From Flaviramulus_B aquimarinus (lineage in GTDB: Bacteria; Bacteroidota; Bacteroidia; Flavobacteriales; Flavobacteriaceae), in the NCBI RefSeq assembly GCF_039543205.1, contig NZ_BAABJH010000006.1, positions 124,001 through 188,000 on the forward strand: 64,000 nucleotides of DNA, in the 5' to 3' direction. Both the position numbers and the translations under genes were made by a program. Below the pieces are notes generated by a model. It searched no databases. It was not told where the DNA came from and was given only the letters and a program-made list of their open reading frames with translations. Positions 9,241-17,119 of this stretch are shown piece after piece; within the stretch, counting starts at the first letter, position 1, and every line of letters starts with the position of its first letter.

Positions 9241-10512
9241 TTAATTGTTTAAAAAATCAAAAGTTATTTGTGTAAATGCTTTTACACCTAAAATTAATCC
9301 ACTTTCATCAATTAAAAAGTCAGGTGTATGATGGAGTGGAGGGTTGGTTGTATTTTTTGGTTTTCCACCTAAATAAAAATAAAAACCTGGGATTTTTTCT
9401 TGATAATATGAAAAATCTTCCCCAATAGTTTCTGCTTTTATTTGTAGAACATTGTTTTGTCCAGCAACCTGCTTTAATGATGGTAACATTTGCGAAACTA
9501 AATTATGATTGTTGTAAGTAACGGCCGTGAAATTTTCAAATACAATAGAAGCTTCGCCACCATAAGCTTTAGCAATGGTTTCGGTCATTGCTTTCATGCG
9601 TTTCATAATATGGGTTTTCATTTTAGGGTCTAAAGTTCTAAGCGTTCCAATAAGTTCGGCGCTTTCAGGAATAATATTAAATCGAACACCGCTAGTAATC
9701 TTACCAACACTAATAACCGCAGCTTCATTAATGAGTTCGGATTCCCGACTGATAATGGTTTGTAAACCATCTATAATTTTTGCTGAAATAAGAATTGGGT
9801 CAACACCTAACCAAGGTTCAGAACCATGGGTTTGTTTGCCTTTTACATTAATAGTAAAACGCTCTACAGCAGCCATAGCACCACCTGGTTTATAATGAAT
9901 CTGACCAACATCTACACCAGATCTGATGTGTAACCCAAAAATAGCGTCCACTTTAGGGTTTTCTAAAACGCCCTCTTTTATCATTAATTTGGAGCCACCT
10001 TCTTCACCAGGAGGTGGTCCTTCTTCCGCAGGTTGAAAAATGAACTTTACCGTACCTTTAATCTGGTCTTTGTTTTTTGAAAGAATTTCTGCAACACCCA
10101 TTAAAATAGCAGTATGTGCATCGTGCCCACAAGCATGGGCAACACCAGTTTTAGTGCCCAAGAATTCGGTTTCAATAGTCGATTTATATGATAAATCATT
10201 GCGTTCGGTAACGGGTAGCGCATCAATATCTGCTCTTAAAGCAATGGTTTTTCCTGAAGAGTTCCCTTTCAATAGGCCAACGACTCCTGTGTGCGCTATA
10301 CCTGTGCTAACTTCTAAACCTAAAGCTTCTAGATGTTCTGCAATGGTATTGGCTGTTTTAAATTCTCTATTTGATAATTCTGGATTTTGATGAAAATGTT
10401 GGCGCCATTCAATGACCTTGGATTCTACATCAATAAACTGTTTTTCTAAATTATTCTGTCCGTAGATATTGATTATTCCGAAGAAAGACAATAGACATAT
10501 GAGGTGCTTCAT
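9241..10512 (-). CDS. M20D-family metallopeptidase / amidohydrolase, exported
   Basis: At 423 residues it has the length of IAA-amino-acid hydrolase / hippurate hydrolase-like M20D enzymes. Motifs in order are HFHQNPELSNREFKT, ADIDALPVTE, ACGHDAHTAILMG (metal ligands), QPAEEGPPPGEEGG, a dimerisation domain with HGSEPWLGVDPI, and HHTPDF near the C-terminus. MKHLICLLSFFGIINIYGQ is a signal peptide, so the enzyme acts outside the cytoplasm, probably in the periplasm. It likely cleaves N-acyl or N-aroyl amino acids or dipeptides using two metal ions. It lies immediately upstream of the glutamate-synthase-like gene on the same strand, which may link peptide or amide breakdown to amino-acid nitrogen use (inference). 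Confidence 0.9.
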   Translation of the reverse strand: MKHLICLLSFFGIINIYGQNNLEKQFIDVESKVIEWRQHFHQNPELSNREFKTANTIAEHLEALGLEVSTGIAHTGVVGLLKGNSSGKTIALRADIDALPVTERNDLSYKSTIETEFLGTKTGVAHACGHDAHTAILMGVAEILSKNKDQIKGTVKFIFQPAEEGPPPGEEGGSKLMIKEGVLENPKVDAIFGLHIRSGVDVGQIHYKPGGAMAAVERFTINVKGKQTHGSEPWLGVDPILISAKIIDGLQTIISRESELINEAAVISVGKITSGVRFNIIPESAELIGTLRTLDPKMKTHIMKRMKAMTETIAKAYGGEASIVFENFTAVTYNNHNLVSQMLPSLKQVAGQNNVLQIKAETIGEDFSYYQEKIPGFYFYLGGKPKNTTNPPLHHTPDFLIDESGLILGVKAFTQITFDFLNN

Positions 10513-10657
10513 AAGAAAGGTAAAATTTTTTCAACATTAAAGATATTCAAAATTTACTAAAGCGTAGCACAAGTGTTAATTGTTTATAATTATTAATAAT
10601 TACGCTTAAATAAAAGGATAACAATGGTTATTTTCACGTGATAAAATTGAAGATGAT

Positions 10658-13021
10658 TTGGAAAAGTATTTAAGCCAATTAAATGACGCCCAATTAGAGC
10701 CAACAATTCAAATTGATGGACCAATGATTGTTATTGCTGGAGCAGGTTCTGGAAAAACGCGTGTGCTTACCTATCGTATTGCTTATATGATGAGTAAGGG
10801 TATTGATCCATTTAATATCTTGTCGCTAACCTTTACGAATAAGGCCGCCCGAGAAATGAAGGGCCGTATTGCTAGTATTGTTGGTGCAAGTGAAGCTAAG
10901 AATTTGTGGATGGGAACGTTTCACTCCGTGTTTGCTAAAATTTTACGGATTGAAGCAGATAGGTTGGGTTATCCAAGTAATTTTACGATTTATGACACTC
11001 AAGATTCTGATAGATTGATTGCTTCTATTATCAAAGAATTACAACTAGACAAAGATATTTATAAATACAAACAAGTACGTTCTAGAATTTCATCTTATAA
11101 GAATAGTTTGATTACCGTGCGTGCCTATTTTCAAAACCCAGAACTTAAGGAGGCTGATGCCATGGCCAGACGACCTCGTATGGGGGATATTTATAAAGCA
11201 TATGTAGAACGCTGCTTTAAAGCAGGTGCTATGGATTTTGATGACTTACTGTTAAAAACTAATGAGTTATTAACACGTTTTCCTGAGGTTTTGGCTAAGT
11301 ATCAGAATCGTTTTAAATACATATTGGTTGATGAGTATCAAGATACCAATCATTCGCAATACTTAATTGTTAGAGCCTTGTCCGATAAATTTCAAAATAT
11401 ATGTGTCGTAGGTGATGATGCGCAAAGTATTTATGCGTTTCGTGGTGCTAACATCAATAATATCTTGAATTTTCAGAAGGATTATGATGATGTAAAAGTA
11501 TTTCGATTAGAGCAAAATTACCGTTCCACAAAAAACATAGTAAATGCAGCGAATTCAATCATAGATAAAAACCAGACAAAACTTGATAAAATAGTTTGGA
11601 CTGCTAATGATGAAGGCGCAAAAATAAAAGTAAATCGGTCATTAACAGATGGTGATGAAGGGCGTTTTGTAGCGAGTACCATTTGGGAGAATAAAATGCA
11701 AGATCAGTTAAATAACAGTGATTTTGCTATTTTGTACAGAACCAATGCGCAATCGCGTTCCATAGAAGATGCCTTACGAAAACGAGATATTCCGTATAGA
11801 ATTTATGGAGGCTTGTCGTTTTATCAGCGAAAAGAAATTAAAGATGTTTTATCTTATTTGCGATTGATAATTAATCCTGCAGATGAAGAAGCCTTAAAAC
11901 GTGTTATTAATTTTCCGCCTCGTGGCATCGGACAAACGACAGTAGATAAGTTGATTGTATCTGCAAATGGTTATAACCGAACCATTTTTGAGGTCATGAA
12001 AAACATCGATAAAACGGATGTTAAGATTAACTCAGGAACCAAAACCAAACTTCAAAACTTTGTTACGTTAGTTGAAAGTTTTCAAGTATTAAATCAAACG
12101 GCTGATGTTTTTGAATTGGCAGAGCATGTTACAAGAACTACAGGGATAATAAAAGAGTTCAATAAAGATGGTACGCCAGAAGGGGTTGCCAAAATGGAAA
12201 ATATTGAAGAGCTTTTAAATGGTATGAAGGATTTTGTTGAAGGACAAAAGGAAATTGCTGATACCACAGGATCTTTGGCTGAATTTTTAGAAGATGTAGC
12301 TTTGGCAACCGATTTAGACGCTGATAAAGGTGATGCGGACCATGTCGCTTTAATGACTATACATTTAGCAAAAGGGTTGGAGTTTCCAACGGTGTTTGTG
12401 GTAGGACTTGAAGAAGATTTATTCCCAAGTGCTATGAGTATGAATACACGTAGCGAACTAGAGGAGGAACGACGTCTGTTTTATGTAGCATTAACACGTG
12501 CCGAAAAGCAAGCCTATTTAACTTATGCCTTATCGCGTTACCGTTGGGGTAAATTAGTAGATTCTGAACCTAGCCGTTTTATTGAAGAAATAGACGAACA
12601 GTATTTAGATATTGTTACCCCTATTGAAGAACGTCGATTTAACCCGATGTTAAGTGCGGATATTTTTGGAGATCCAGAAACACCTCATGTAAACCCAAAT
12701 AAAATTAGATACAAACCCGCAAAGCAACCCGTATTTAAAAAAGGAAGTACAACAAGAAAAGAACCAGAAAAGTTCCAAGTAACAACGCCAAAAAACTTAA
12801 AACCTGTTGCAAAAACTAGTAGTTCCGATAGCAATCGGGATACGAATTTATTCGATAGTAAATTGGCAGTTGGTAATATGGTTAAGCATATACGCTTTGG
12901 AACGGGAGAGGTTATGAAAATTGAAGGCACAGGGGGTGATGTTAAAGCTGAAATAAACTTTCAACATGGTGGTATAAAAAAACTATTATTGCGTTTTGCT
13001 AAATTGGAAGTTATTGGTTAA
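10658..13021 (+). CDS. ATP-dependent DNA helicase, UvrD/PcrA type (TTG start)
   Basis: The 787-residue SF1A helicase has all core motifs: GAGSGKTR (Walker A, Lys33), DEYQDTN (motif II), GDDAQSIYAFRGA (III), EQNYRST (IV), TIHLAKGLEFP (V) and ALTRAEKQAYLTYA (VI). The C-terminus VKHIRFGTGEVMKIEG...INFQHGGIKKLL is the Tudor-like RNA-polymerase-binding module seen in PcrA/UvrD. It unwinds DNA in repair, replication restart and transcription-coupled repair. The start is TTG at 10658: the frame is closed by TAA at 10619 and has no ATG before the conserved domain, and EKYLSQLNDAQ matches the family N-terminus. An out-of-frame ATG at 10653 opens a six-codon ORF that overlaps this start. Confidence 0.95.
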   Translation: MEKYLSQLNDAQLEPTIQIDGPMIVIAGAGSGKTRVLTYRIAYMMSKGIDPFNILSLTFTNKAAREMKGRIASIVGASEAKNLWMGTFHSVFAKILRIEADRLGYPSNFTIYDTQDSDRLIASIIKELQLDKDIYKYKQVRSRISSYKNSLITVRAYFQNPELKEADAMARRPRMGDIYKAYVERCFKAGAMDFDDLLLKTNELLTRFPEVLAKYQNRFKYILVDEYQDTNHSQYLIVRALSDKFQNICVVGDDAQSIYAFRGANINNILNFQKDYDDVKVFRLEQNYRSTKNIVNAANSIIDKNQTKLDKIVWTANDEGAKIKVNRSLTDGDEGRFVASTIWENKMQDQLNNSDFAILYRTNAQSRSIEDALRKRDIPYRIYGGLSFYQRKEIKDVLSYLRLIINPADEEALKRVINFPPRGIGQTTVDKLIVSANGYNRTIFEVMKNIDKTDVKINSGTKTKLQNFVTLVESFQVLNQTADVFELAEHVTRTTGIIKEFNKDGTPEGVAKMENIEELLNGMKDFVEGQKEIADTTGSLAEFLEDVALATDLDADKGDADHVALMTIHLAKGLEFPTVFVVGLEEDLFPSAMSMNTRSELEEERRLFYVALTRAEKQAYLTYALSRYRWGKLVDSEPSRFIEEIDEQYLDIVTPIEERRFNPMLSADIFGDPETPHVNPNKIRYKPAKQPVFKKGSTTRKEPEKFQVTTPKNLKPVAKTSSSDSNRDTNLFDSKLAVGNMVKHIRFGTGEVMKIEGTGGDVKAEINFQHGGIKKLLLRFAKLEVIG

Positions 13022-13044
13022 ATTAATTAGAAGTTTGATGAATC

Positions 13045-13665
13045 ATGGCAGAGTTTTTTAAGATTTACGAAGAAAACCCTAACCCAAAACAGATTGAGAA
13101 AGCTGTAGCTGTTCTTAGGCGTGGCGGTATTATTATTTATCCTACCGATACGGTTTATGGCTTAGGCTGCGATATTACCAATATAAAAGCTTTAGAACGT
13201 GTAGCACAAATAAAGCAGGTGAAATTAGAAAAAGCTAACTTTTCTTTTGTTTGTCATGATCTTAGTAATTTAAGTGATTATGTAAAACAAATTGATACTT
13301 CAGTTTTTAAAATATTAAAACGAGCACTACCCGGACCATATACCTTTATTCTGCCAGGAGCTAAATCTTTGCCAAACCCTTTTAAAAAAAAGAAAACAGT
13401 TGGTATTCGGGTGCCAGACAATGCAATTGCTTTAGATATTGTAAGAGCACTTGGTAATCCTATTATATCGACTTCTATACACGATGAAGATGAAGTTATA
13501 GAATACACCACAGACCCAGAACTTATATTGGAAAAATGGGGTAATTTGGTGGATTTGGTAATTGATGGCGGTTATGGAGATAATGAACCTTCTACAGTTA
13601 TTGATTTATCGGAAGATGAACCTATTATTATTAGAGAAGGTAAAGGGAATTTGGAGATTTTTTAA
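13045..13665 (+). CDS. Sua5/YciO/YrdC family protein, YciO subtype
   Basis: The 206-residue protein has the YrdC fold markers YPTDTVYGLG (about residues 32-41), LPGPYTFIL and STVIDL. This family contains L-threonylcarbamoyladenylate synthases (TsaC/Sua5), which make the precursor of the t6A tRNA modification. The sequence follows the E. coli YciO pattern as I remember it: the N-terminus xxFFxI...NP, the region KANFSFVCHDLS, and STS where TsaC has a K-x-R...S-x-N arrangement. YciO proteins are thought to have weak or different activity, so t6A synthesis here is not assured. It follows the helicase by 23 nt on the same strand and is probably cotranscribed with it. Confidence 0.88.
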   Translation: MAEFFKIYEENPNPKQIEKAVAVLRRGGIIIYPTDTVYGLGCDITNIKALERVAQIKQVKLEKANFSFVCHDLSNLSDYVKQIDTSVFKILKRALPGPYTFILPGAKSLPNPFKKKKTVGIRVPDNAIALDIVRALGNPIISTSIHDEDEVIEYTTDPELILEKWGNLVDLVIDGGYGDNEPSTVIDLSEDEPIIIREGKGNLEIF

Positions 13666-13720
13666 ATTATTTTGAAATAGAAATTATATTTAATAATAGG
13701 CTTATACTAAACAACGCTTT

Positions 13721-14359
13721 ATGAATTTAGCTAAAATAAATAGTGATATTCCCTTATTTGCTAACGACACTATTGTTTTTTGGTGTTTTGAGCATAACAC
13801 TAGCGTTAATATTTTATACATCGAGTTTGCCTCGTTTTAATAAGTTTTATAATATAGTTCCTGCACTTTTATTATGTTATTTTATTCCCTCAATACTAAG
13901 TTCTGTTGGTTTAATTGCAGACAAATGGATTGATGTTTCGGCAACCATAAATCATTTGAAATCACTTTATGGGAATTTAGACGGTGTAACTAATTTAGAG
14001 ACTTTAAAAGATTATGTTTTGCTAACAATATAGAGTCATTCGAATACTCGAAATTTTTAGGAGGCAGTAAATTGTATTATGTGTCTTCTCGATTTTTATT
14101 ACCAGTATCGTTAGTGTTTTTAACAATGAGTATCGATTTAGAAGGTGTGTTTAAATTAGGTTCTAAAGCATTAATTATGTTTTTAATGGCAACAATTGGT
14201 GTGATGATTGGAGGCTCTTTAGCTATACTCTTTTTTAATTATGTAGCTCCAGATGTTTTGATTGCAGTTGAAGGAACAGAATTATGGAAGAGATTATCTA
14301 CTGTTGCAGGAAGCTGGATTGGTGGAGGTGCTAATCAACTTGCCATGAAAGAACAATGA
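13721..14359 (+). pseudogene. Broken DUF819 family membrane transporter gene
   Basis: Three reading-frame pieces join into the N-terminal half of a DUF819 integral membrane protein. ATG 13721 gives MNLAKINSDIPLFANDTIVF. An extra T in the T-run 13776-13781 then shifts the frame to GVLSITLALIFYTSS...NLETLKDYV. A missing T in the run 14017-14020 shifts it again to FANNIESFEYSKFLGGS...GSWIGGGANQLAMKE, and a TGA stops it at 14357. Family members are usually about 420 residues, so roughly the C-terminal half is absent. With two frameshifts and a truncation the gene is unlikely to give a functional transporter, although homopolymer sequencing error could explain the first two lesions. It lies downstream of the YciO-type gene on the same strand. 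Confidence 0.85.
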
Positions 14360-14483
14360 TTTCAATGAACTTTATCGATCGTTAAACGAAGTCAGTTAAT
14401 TTTTTTGATAAATAAAGTGTTATACTAAAAGGATATTGCAAATTTTGAGCCTAGTTAGCAATCTTGACCCTTTTGTAACGCCA

Positions 14484-14526
14484 TAAAAAAAGCCCAACCT
14501 TTTAGTTGAGCTTCGTTTATTTTTTT
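14484..14526 (-). terminator. Rho-independent terminator of the OmpA-like gene
   Basis: On the minus strand the stem AAGCTCAAC / GTTGGGCTT (one mismatched pair, loop TAAAAG) is followed by a T run. It sits just after the stop of the OmpA-like gene and would end its transcription. Confidence 0.85.
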
Positions 14527-14534
14527 AAAGTTGC

Positions 14535-15374
14535 TTAGTTACCACCGGCTGCAAGATTTTTCATTTCTTTTTCAATCATGTCATAAAACTGATCGATTTT
14601 TGGAAGTACAACAACACGTGTACGTCTGTTTTTTGCTCTATTCTCAGCAGTTTCATTATCCACTAATGGTACATAAGAACTACGTCCTGCAGCAATTAAC
14701 TGGCCTGGATTAACACCAAGTTCTTGTAATACTCTAATAATAGATGTTGAACGTTTTACGCTTAAATCCCAGTTATCTAATAATACACCTTTTTGGTATG
14801 ATTGGCTATCTGTATGACCTTCTACCATGCATTCAAAATCTGGTTTGCTATTTACAACTTTGGCTACTTTAGCTAATACATCCTTAGCTTTTGTAGTGAC
14901 ATTGTAGCTGCCGCTTTGGAATAATAACTTATCTGCAATAGAAATAAACACCACGCCTTTTTCAACATTTACTTCAATATCTGGGTCATTAATACCGACT
15001 TCGCGTTTTAAGCTTGTTACTAATGCTAAAGTAACGCTATCCTTTTGAGTAAGGGCGTCTTGTAGACGTGTAATTTTAAGCTCTTTTTCTTTAATGCTTT
15101 CTAAGGTTTTTTCAACATTACTTGCACCTTTAGCAGATAGCACAGTTAAGTTGTCATTACTTTTACGTAAATCTGCGACTTGCTCTTCTAGCGCTTTTGC
15201 TCTAGCTGATGAGGAAGCTCTGTCTTCTAAACAAGTATTTAATTTTACAGTTGCAGAGTTAAGTAAATCTTGAGTTTCTTTTTGTTTTGCTTGAAGATCT
15301 GTAAATTGTTTTTTTGTTACACATGAACTTAATAATAACATGACAGATACACTAAGTAATAAAACTTTTTTCAT
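14535..15374 (-). CDS. OmpA family peptidoglycan-associated lipoprotein
   Basis: The 279-residue protein has a lipoprotein signal peptide ending in LLSSC (Cys18 lipidated). A predicted coiled coil follows (about residues 20-120, KQKETQDLLNS...LKITRLQDAL), then a C-terminal OmpA/MotB peptidoglycan-binding domain with VEGHTDSQSY, NWDLSVKRSTSII and NRAKNRRTRVVV. It probably tethers the outer membrane to the cell wall. It is monocistronic by appearance, with its own promoter (15411-15441) and a strong terminator (14484-14526). Confidence 0.93.
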   Translation of the reverse strand: MKKVLLLSVSVMLLLSSCVTKKQFTDLQAKQKETQDLLNSATVKLNTCLEDRASSSARAKALEEQVADLRKSNDNLTVLSAKGASNVEKTLESIKEKELKITRLQDALTQKDSVTLALVTSLKREVGINDPDIEVNVEKGVVFISIADKLLFQSGSYNVTTKAKDVLAKVAKVVNSKPDFECMVEGHTDSQSYQKGVLLDNWDLSVKRSTSIIRVLQELGVNPGQLIAAGRSSYVPLVDNETAENRAKNRRTRVVVLPKIDQFYDMIEKEMKNLAAGGN

Positions 15375-15410
15375 AATTATTTAAGGATTAACTTTTTGTA
15401 TTAATTTTCA

Positions 15411-15441
15411 CAAAAGTATATAAAAATCGGTCGTTTTCAAC
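15411..15441 (-). promoter_or_regulatory. Bacteroidota-type promoter for the OmpA-like gene
   Basis: Read on the minus strand, GTTG (15441-15438) is followed after 19 nt by TACTTTTG (15418-15411), a match to the TTTG-N19-TAnnTTTG consensus of the primary Bacteroidota sigma factor. The start codon at 15374 lies about 36 nt downstream. Confidence 0.75.
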
Positions 15442-15467
15442 ATTTTAACAAAACTTTTACTAACGAG

Positions 15468-16457
15468 TTATAAACTTTTATAGTTCTTTTTTTTAATTAC
15501 GAAATAATCGAACACTATGGATGTTCTTTGGTAGTATTTTATTTTATTTTTTATGGATTTTCTTTGCCTTAATACTCGGTTTAGATAATAGTAAAAACTA
15601 AAATGAGCCTTTAATATAGCAAAGGTATGTTTGGGCCTAAATTCTAATAAAAATTTTATTCCAGCAATACCATCTAATATCAGTCGTATAAAAATAAGCT
15701 TTGGTAAAAAGCCCTTTGCGTTTTTGGTAAGTGCGAACAGGCTATTTCTAAAATTCAGAAATGTTTTTTTTGGATTAGATGCCTGTAAAGTTGCCCCACC
15801 TACATGGTAAACTTTTGAGTGACCAACATACTTAACGGAATAACCTAAATTTTTAGTGCGCCAGCATAAGTCTATTTCTTCTAAATGTGCAAAAAAGTGT
15901 TCGTCAAAACCGTTTAGTTCTTTAAAGGTTTTATTTGTAATAAAAAAGCAAGCACCCGATGCCCAAAATATTTCTGCAGTACCGTTATATTGTCCTAAGT
16001 CTTTTTCTAGAGTATTAAAAATTCTGCCTCTACAATAGGGGTAGCCATATTTGTCGATAAAACCTCCCGCAGCCCCAGCATATTCAAAGTAATCTTTCTT
16101 TTTGTAATCCAATAATTTGGGCTGAATAATAGCCGTGTTCGGATCCTCTTTAAAAGCCTTAATAATAGGAGTGAGCCAATTTTCGGTAACTTCAACATCA
16201 CTATTTAAAAGACAAAAAATATCCGCTTCTATATGTTGTAAAGCATCATTATAGCCTTTCGCATAGCCACCGTTTTCTTTATTTTGAATAATGTTTATAA
16301 ACGGGTAAGCCATTTTTACAAATGAAACAGAATCATCTGTAGAAGCATTATCTGCTACATAAATAGTAGCTTCTTTTGAATGTTCTACAACCGATGGTAA
16401 AAACTGTTCTAATAGTTTTTTTCCGTTCCAATTTAATATGACAATGGCTATTTTCAA
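15468..16457 (-). CDS. Glycosyltransferase family 2
   Basis: The 329-residue GT-A enzyme opens with AIVILNWNGKKLLEQFLPSV, followed by VADNASTDDSV (nucleotide-sugar binding), LLNSDVEVTENWLTP (DXD-like NSDVE) and HLEEIDLCWRTKNLGY. This layout is typical of rhamnosyltransferase-like GT2 proteins that build cell-surface polysaccharides or glycolipids at the inner membrane. Hydrophobic residues around 255-265 (GFLPKLIFIRLILDGIAGIKF) may give membrane contact. It is not in a polysaccharide cluster; its neighbours are an OmpA-like gene and a nuclease-like gene. Donor and acceptor cannot be assigned. Confidence 0.9.
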   Translation of the reverse strand: MKIAIVILNWNGKKLLEQFLPSVVEHSKEATIYVADNASTDDSVSFVKMAYPFINIIQNKENGGYAKGYNDALQHIEADIFCLLNSDVEVTENWLTPIIKAFKEDPNTAIIQPKLLDYKKKDYFEYAGAAGGFIDKYGYPYCRGRIFNTLEKDLGQYNGTAEIFWASGACFFITNKTFKELNGFDEHFFAHLEEIDLCWRTKNLGYSVKYVGHSKVYHVGGATLQASNPKKTFLNFRNSLFALTKNAKGFLPKLIFIRLILDGIAGIKFLLEFRPKHTFAILKAHFSFYYYLNRVLRQRKSIKNKIKYYQRTSIVFDYFVIKKKNYKSL

Positions 16458-16548
16458 GTTTGTGTTTATATGCTAGTTGGCTTAATGGTATACATTTATT
16501 AGTTATCTTTCACGTACTTTTGCATTACTATTATAAACAGAACACGAT

Positions 16549-17001
16549 TTAGTGCTTACTATTATATTCAGGAATGTTCTTTAAAAACCGATATCTTTCA
16601 TTTTCAAAATCCATTTGGCAATAATAATGATTTAATCCGTTAGTAACCATTAAATAGGTGGCGTTTAACTCTAAATTATAACGAGCAATTTGATCAAAAG
16701 TATCTTGTTTAATGTCAATTTTAGGTGCTTTACATTCTACAATTAAATGAATACTTCCGTTTGGATTAAAAACGACAATATCGTATCTTTTTTTTAATGT
16801 ATTGATAGTCAGCTCTTTTTCAATATTAATTAAAGACTTAGGGTATCCTTTTTCTTCAATTAAATATTGAATACAATGCTGACGCACCCATTCTTCGGGC
16901 TGAAAAACCACAAATTTTTTACGAATACTATCGAAAATAGAAACTTTATTTTCGCTATTTTTGAATCTAAAGGAATACTTTGGAAAATTAAGTTCTTGCA
17001 C
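16549..17001 (-). CDS. Stand-alone HsdR N-terminal (PD-(D/E)XK-like) domain protein
   Basis: The whole 150-residue protein is one domain of the type found at the N-terminus of type I restriction HsdR subunits. KKRYDIVVFNPNGSIHLIVECKAPK supplies the D...ExK catalytic pattern of PD-(D/E)XK nucleases. The helix EWVRQHCIQYLIEEKGYP precedes it and TYLMVTNGLNHYYCQM follows. No helicase, methylase or specificity gene is near, so this is not a type I restriction system. It is divergent from holA (119 nt between). I recall this neighbour pair in other flavobacteria but cannot verify that here. The start ATG at 17001 is the first in frame. Its function is unknown; a DNA-processing role is only inferred. 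Confidence 0.82.
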   Translation of the reverse strand: MQELNFPKYSFRFKNSENKVSIFDSIRKKFVVFQPEEWVRQHCIQYLIEEKGYPKSLINIEKELTINTLKKRYDIVVFNPNGSIHLIVECKAPKIDIKQDTFDQIARYNLELNATYLMVTNGLNHYYCQMDFENERYRFLKNIPEYNSKH

Positions 17002-17119
17002 ACTGCATATGTTTATTTTTCAAAGTTAAGCCACAAAATGATAAATCACAATTTCTAAATTCCAAATTTAATTATTCACTAGGAATTTGGGACTTTTAAC
17101 TTAAAAATGTTAAGACAAT

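Noticed and set aside
16515..16522. TACTTTTG on the plus strand between the glycosyltransferase and HsdR-N genes, resembling a -7 element pointing into antisense DNA.
   Set aside because: No TTTG/TTG at the 19-nt distance and no plus-strand gene follows. An antisense RNA is possible but unsupported.
16549..17001. Type I restriction-modification system.
   Set aside because: Only the HsdR N-terminal domain is present; no helicase part, hsdM or hsdS lies near.
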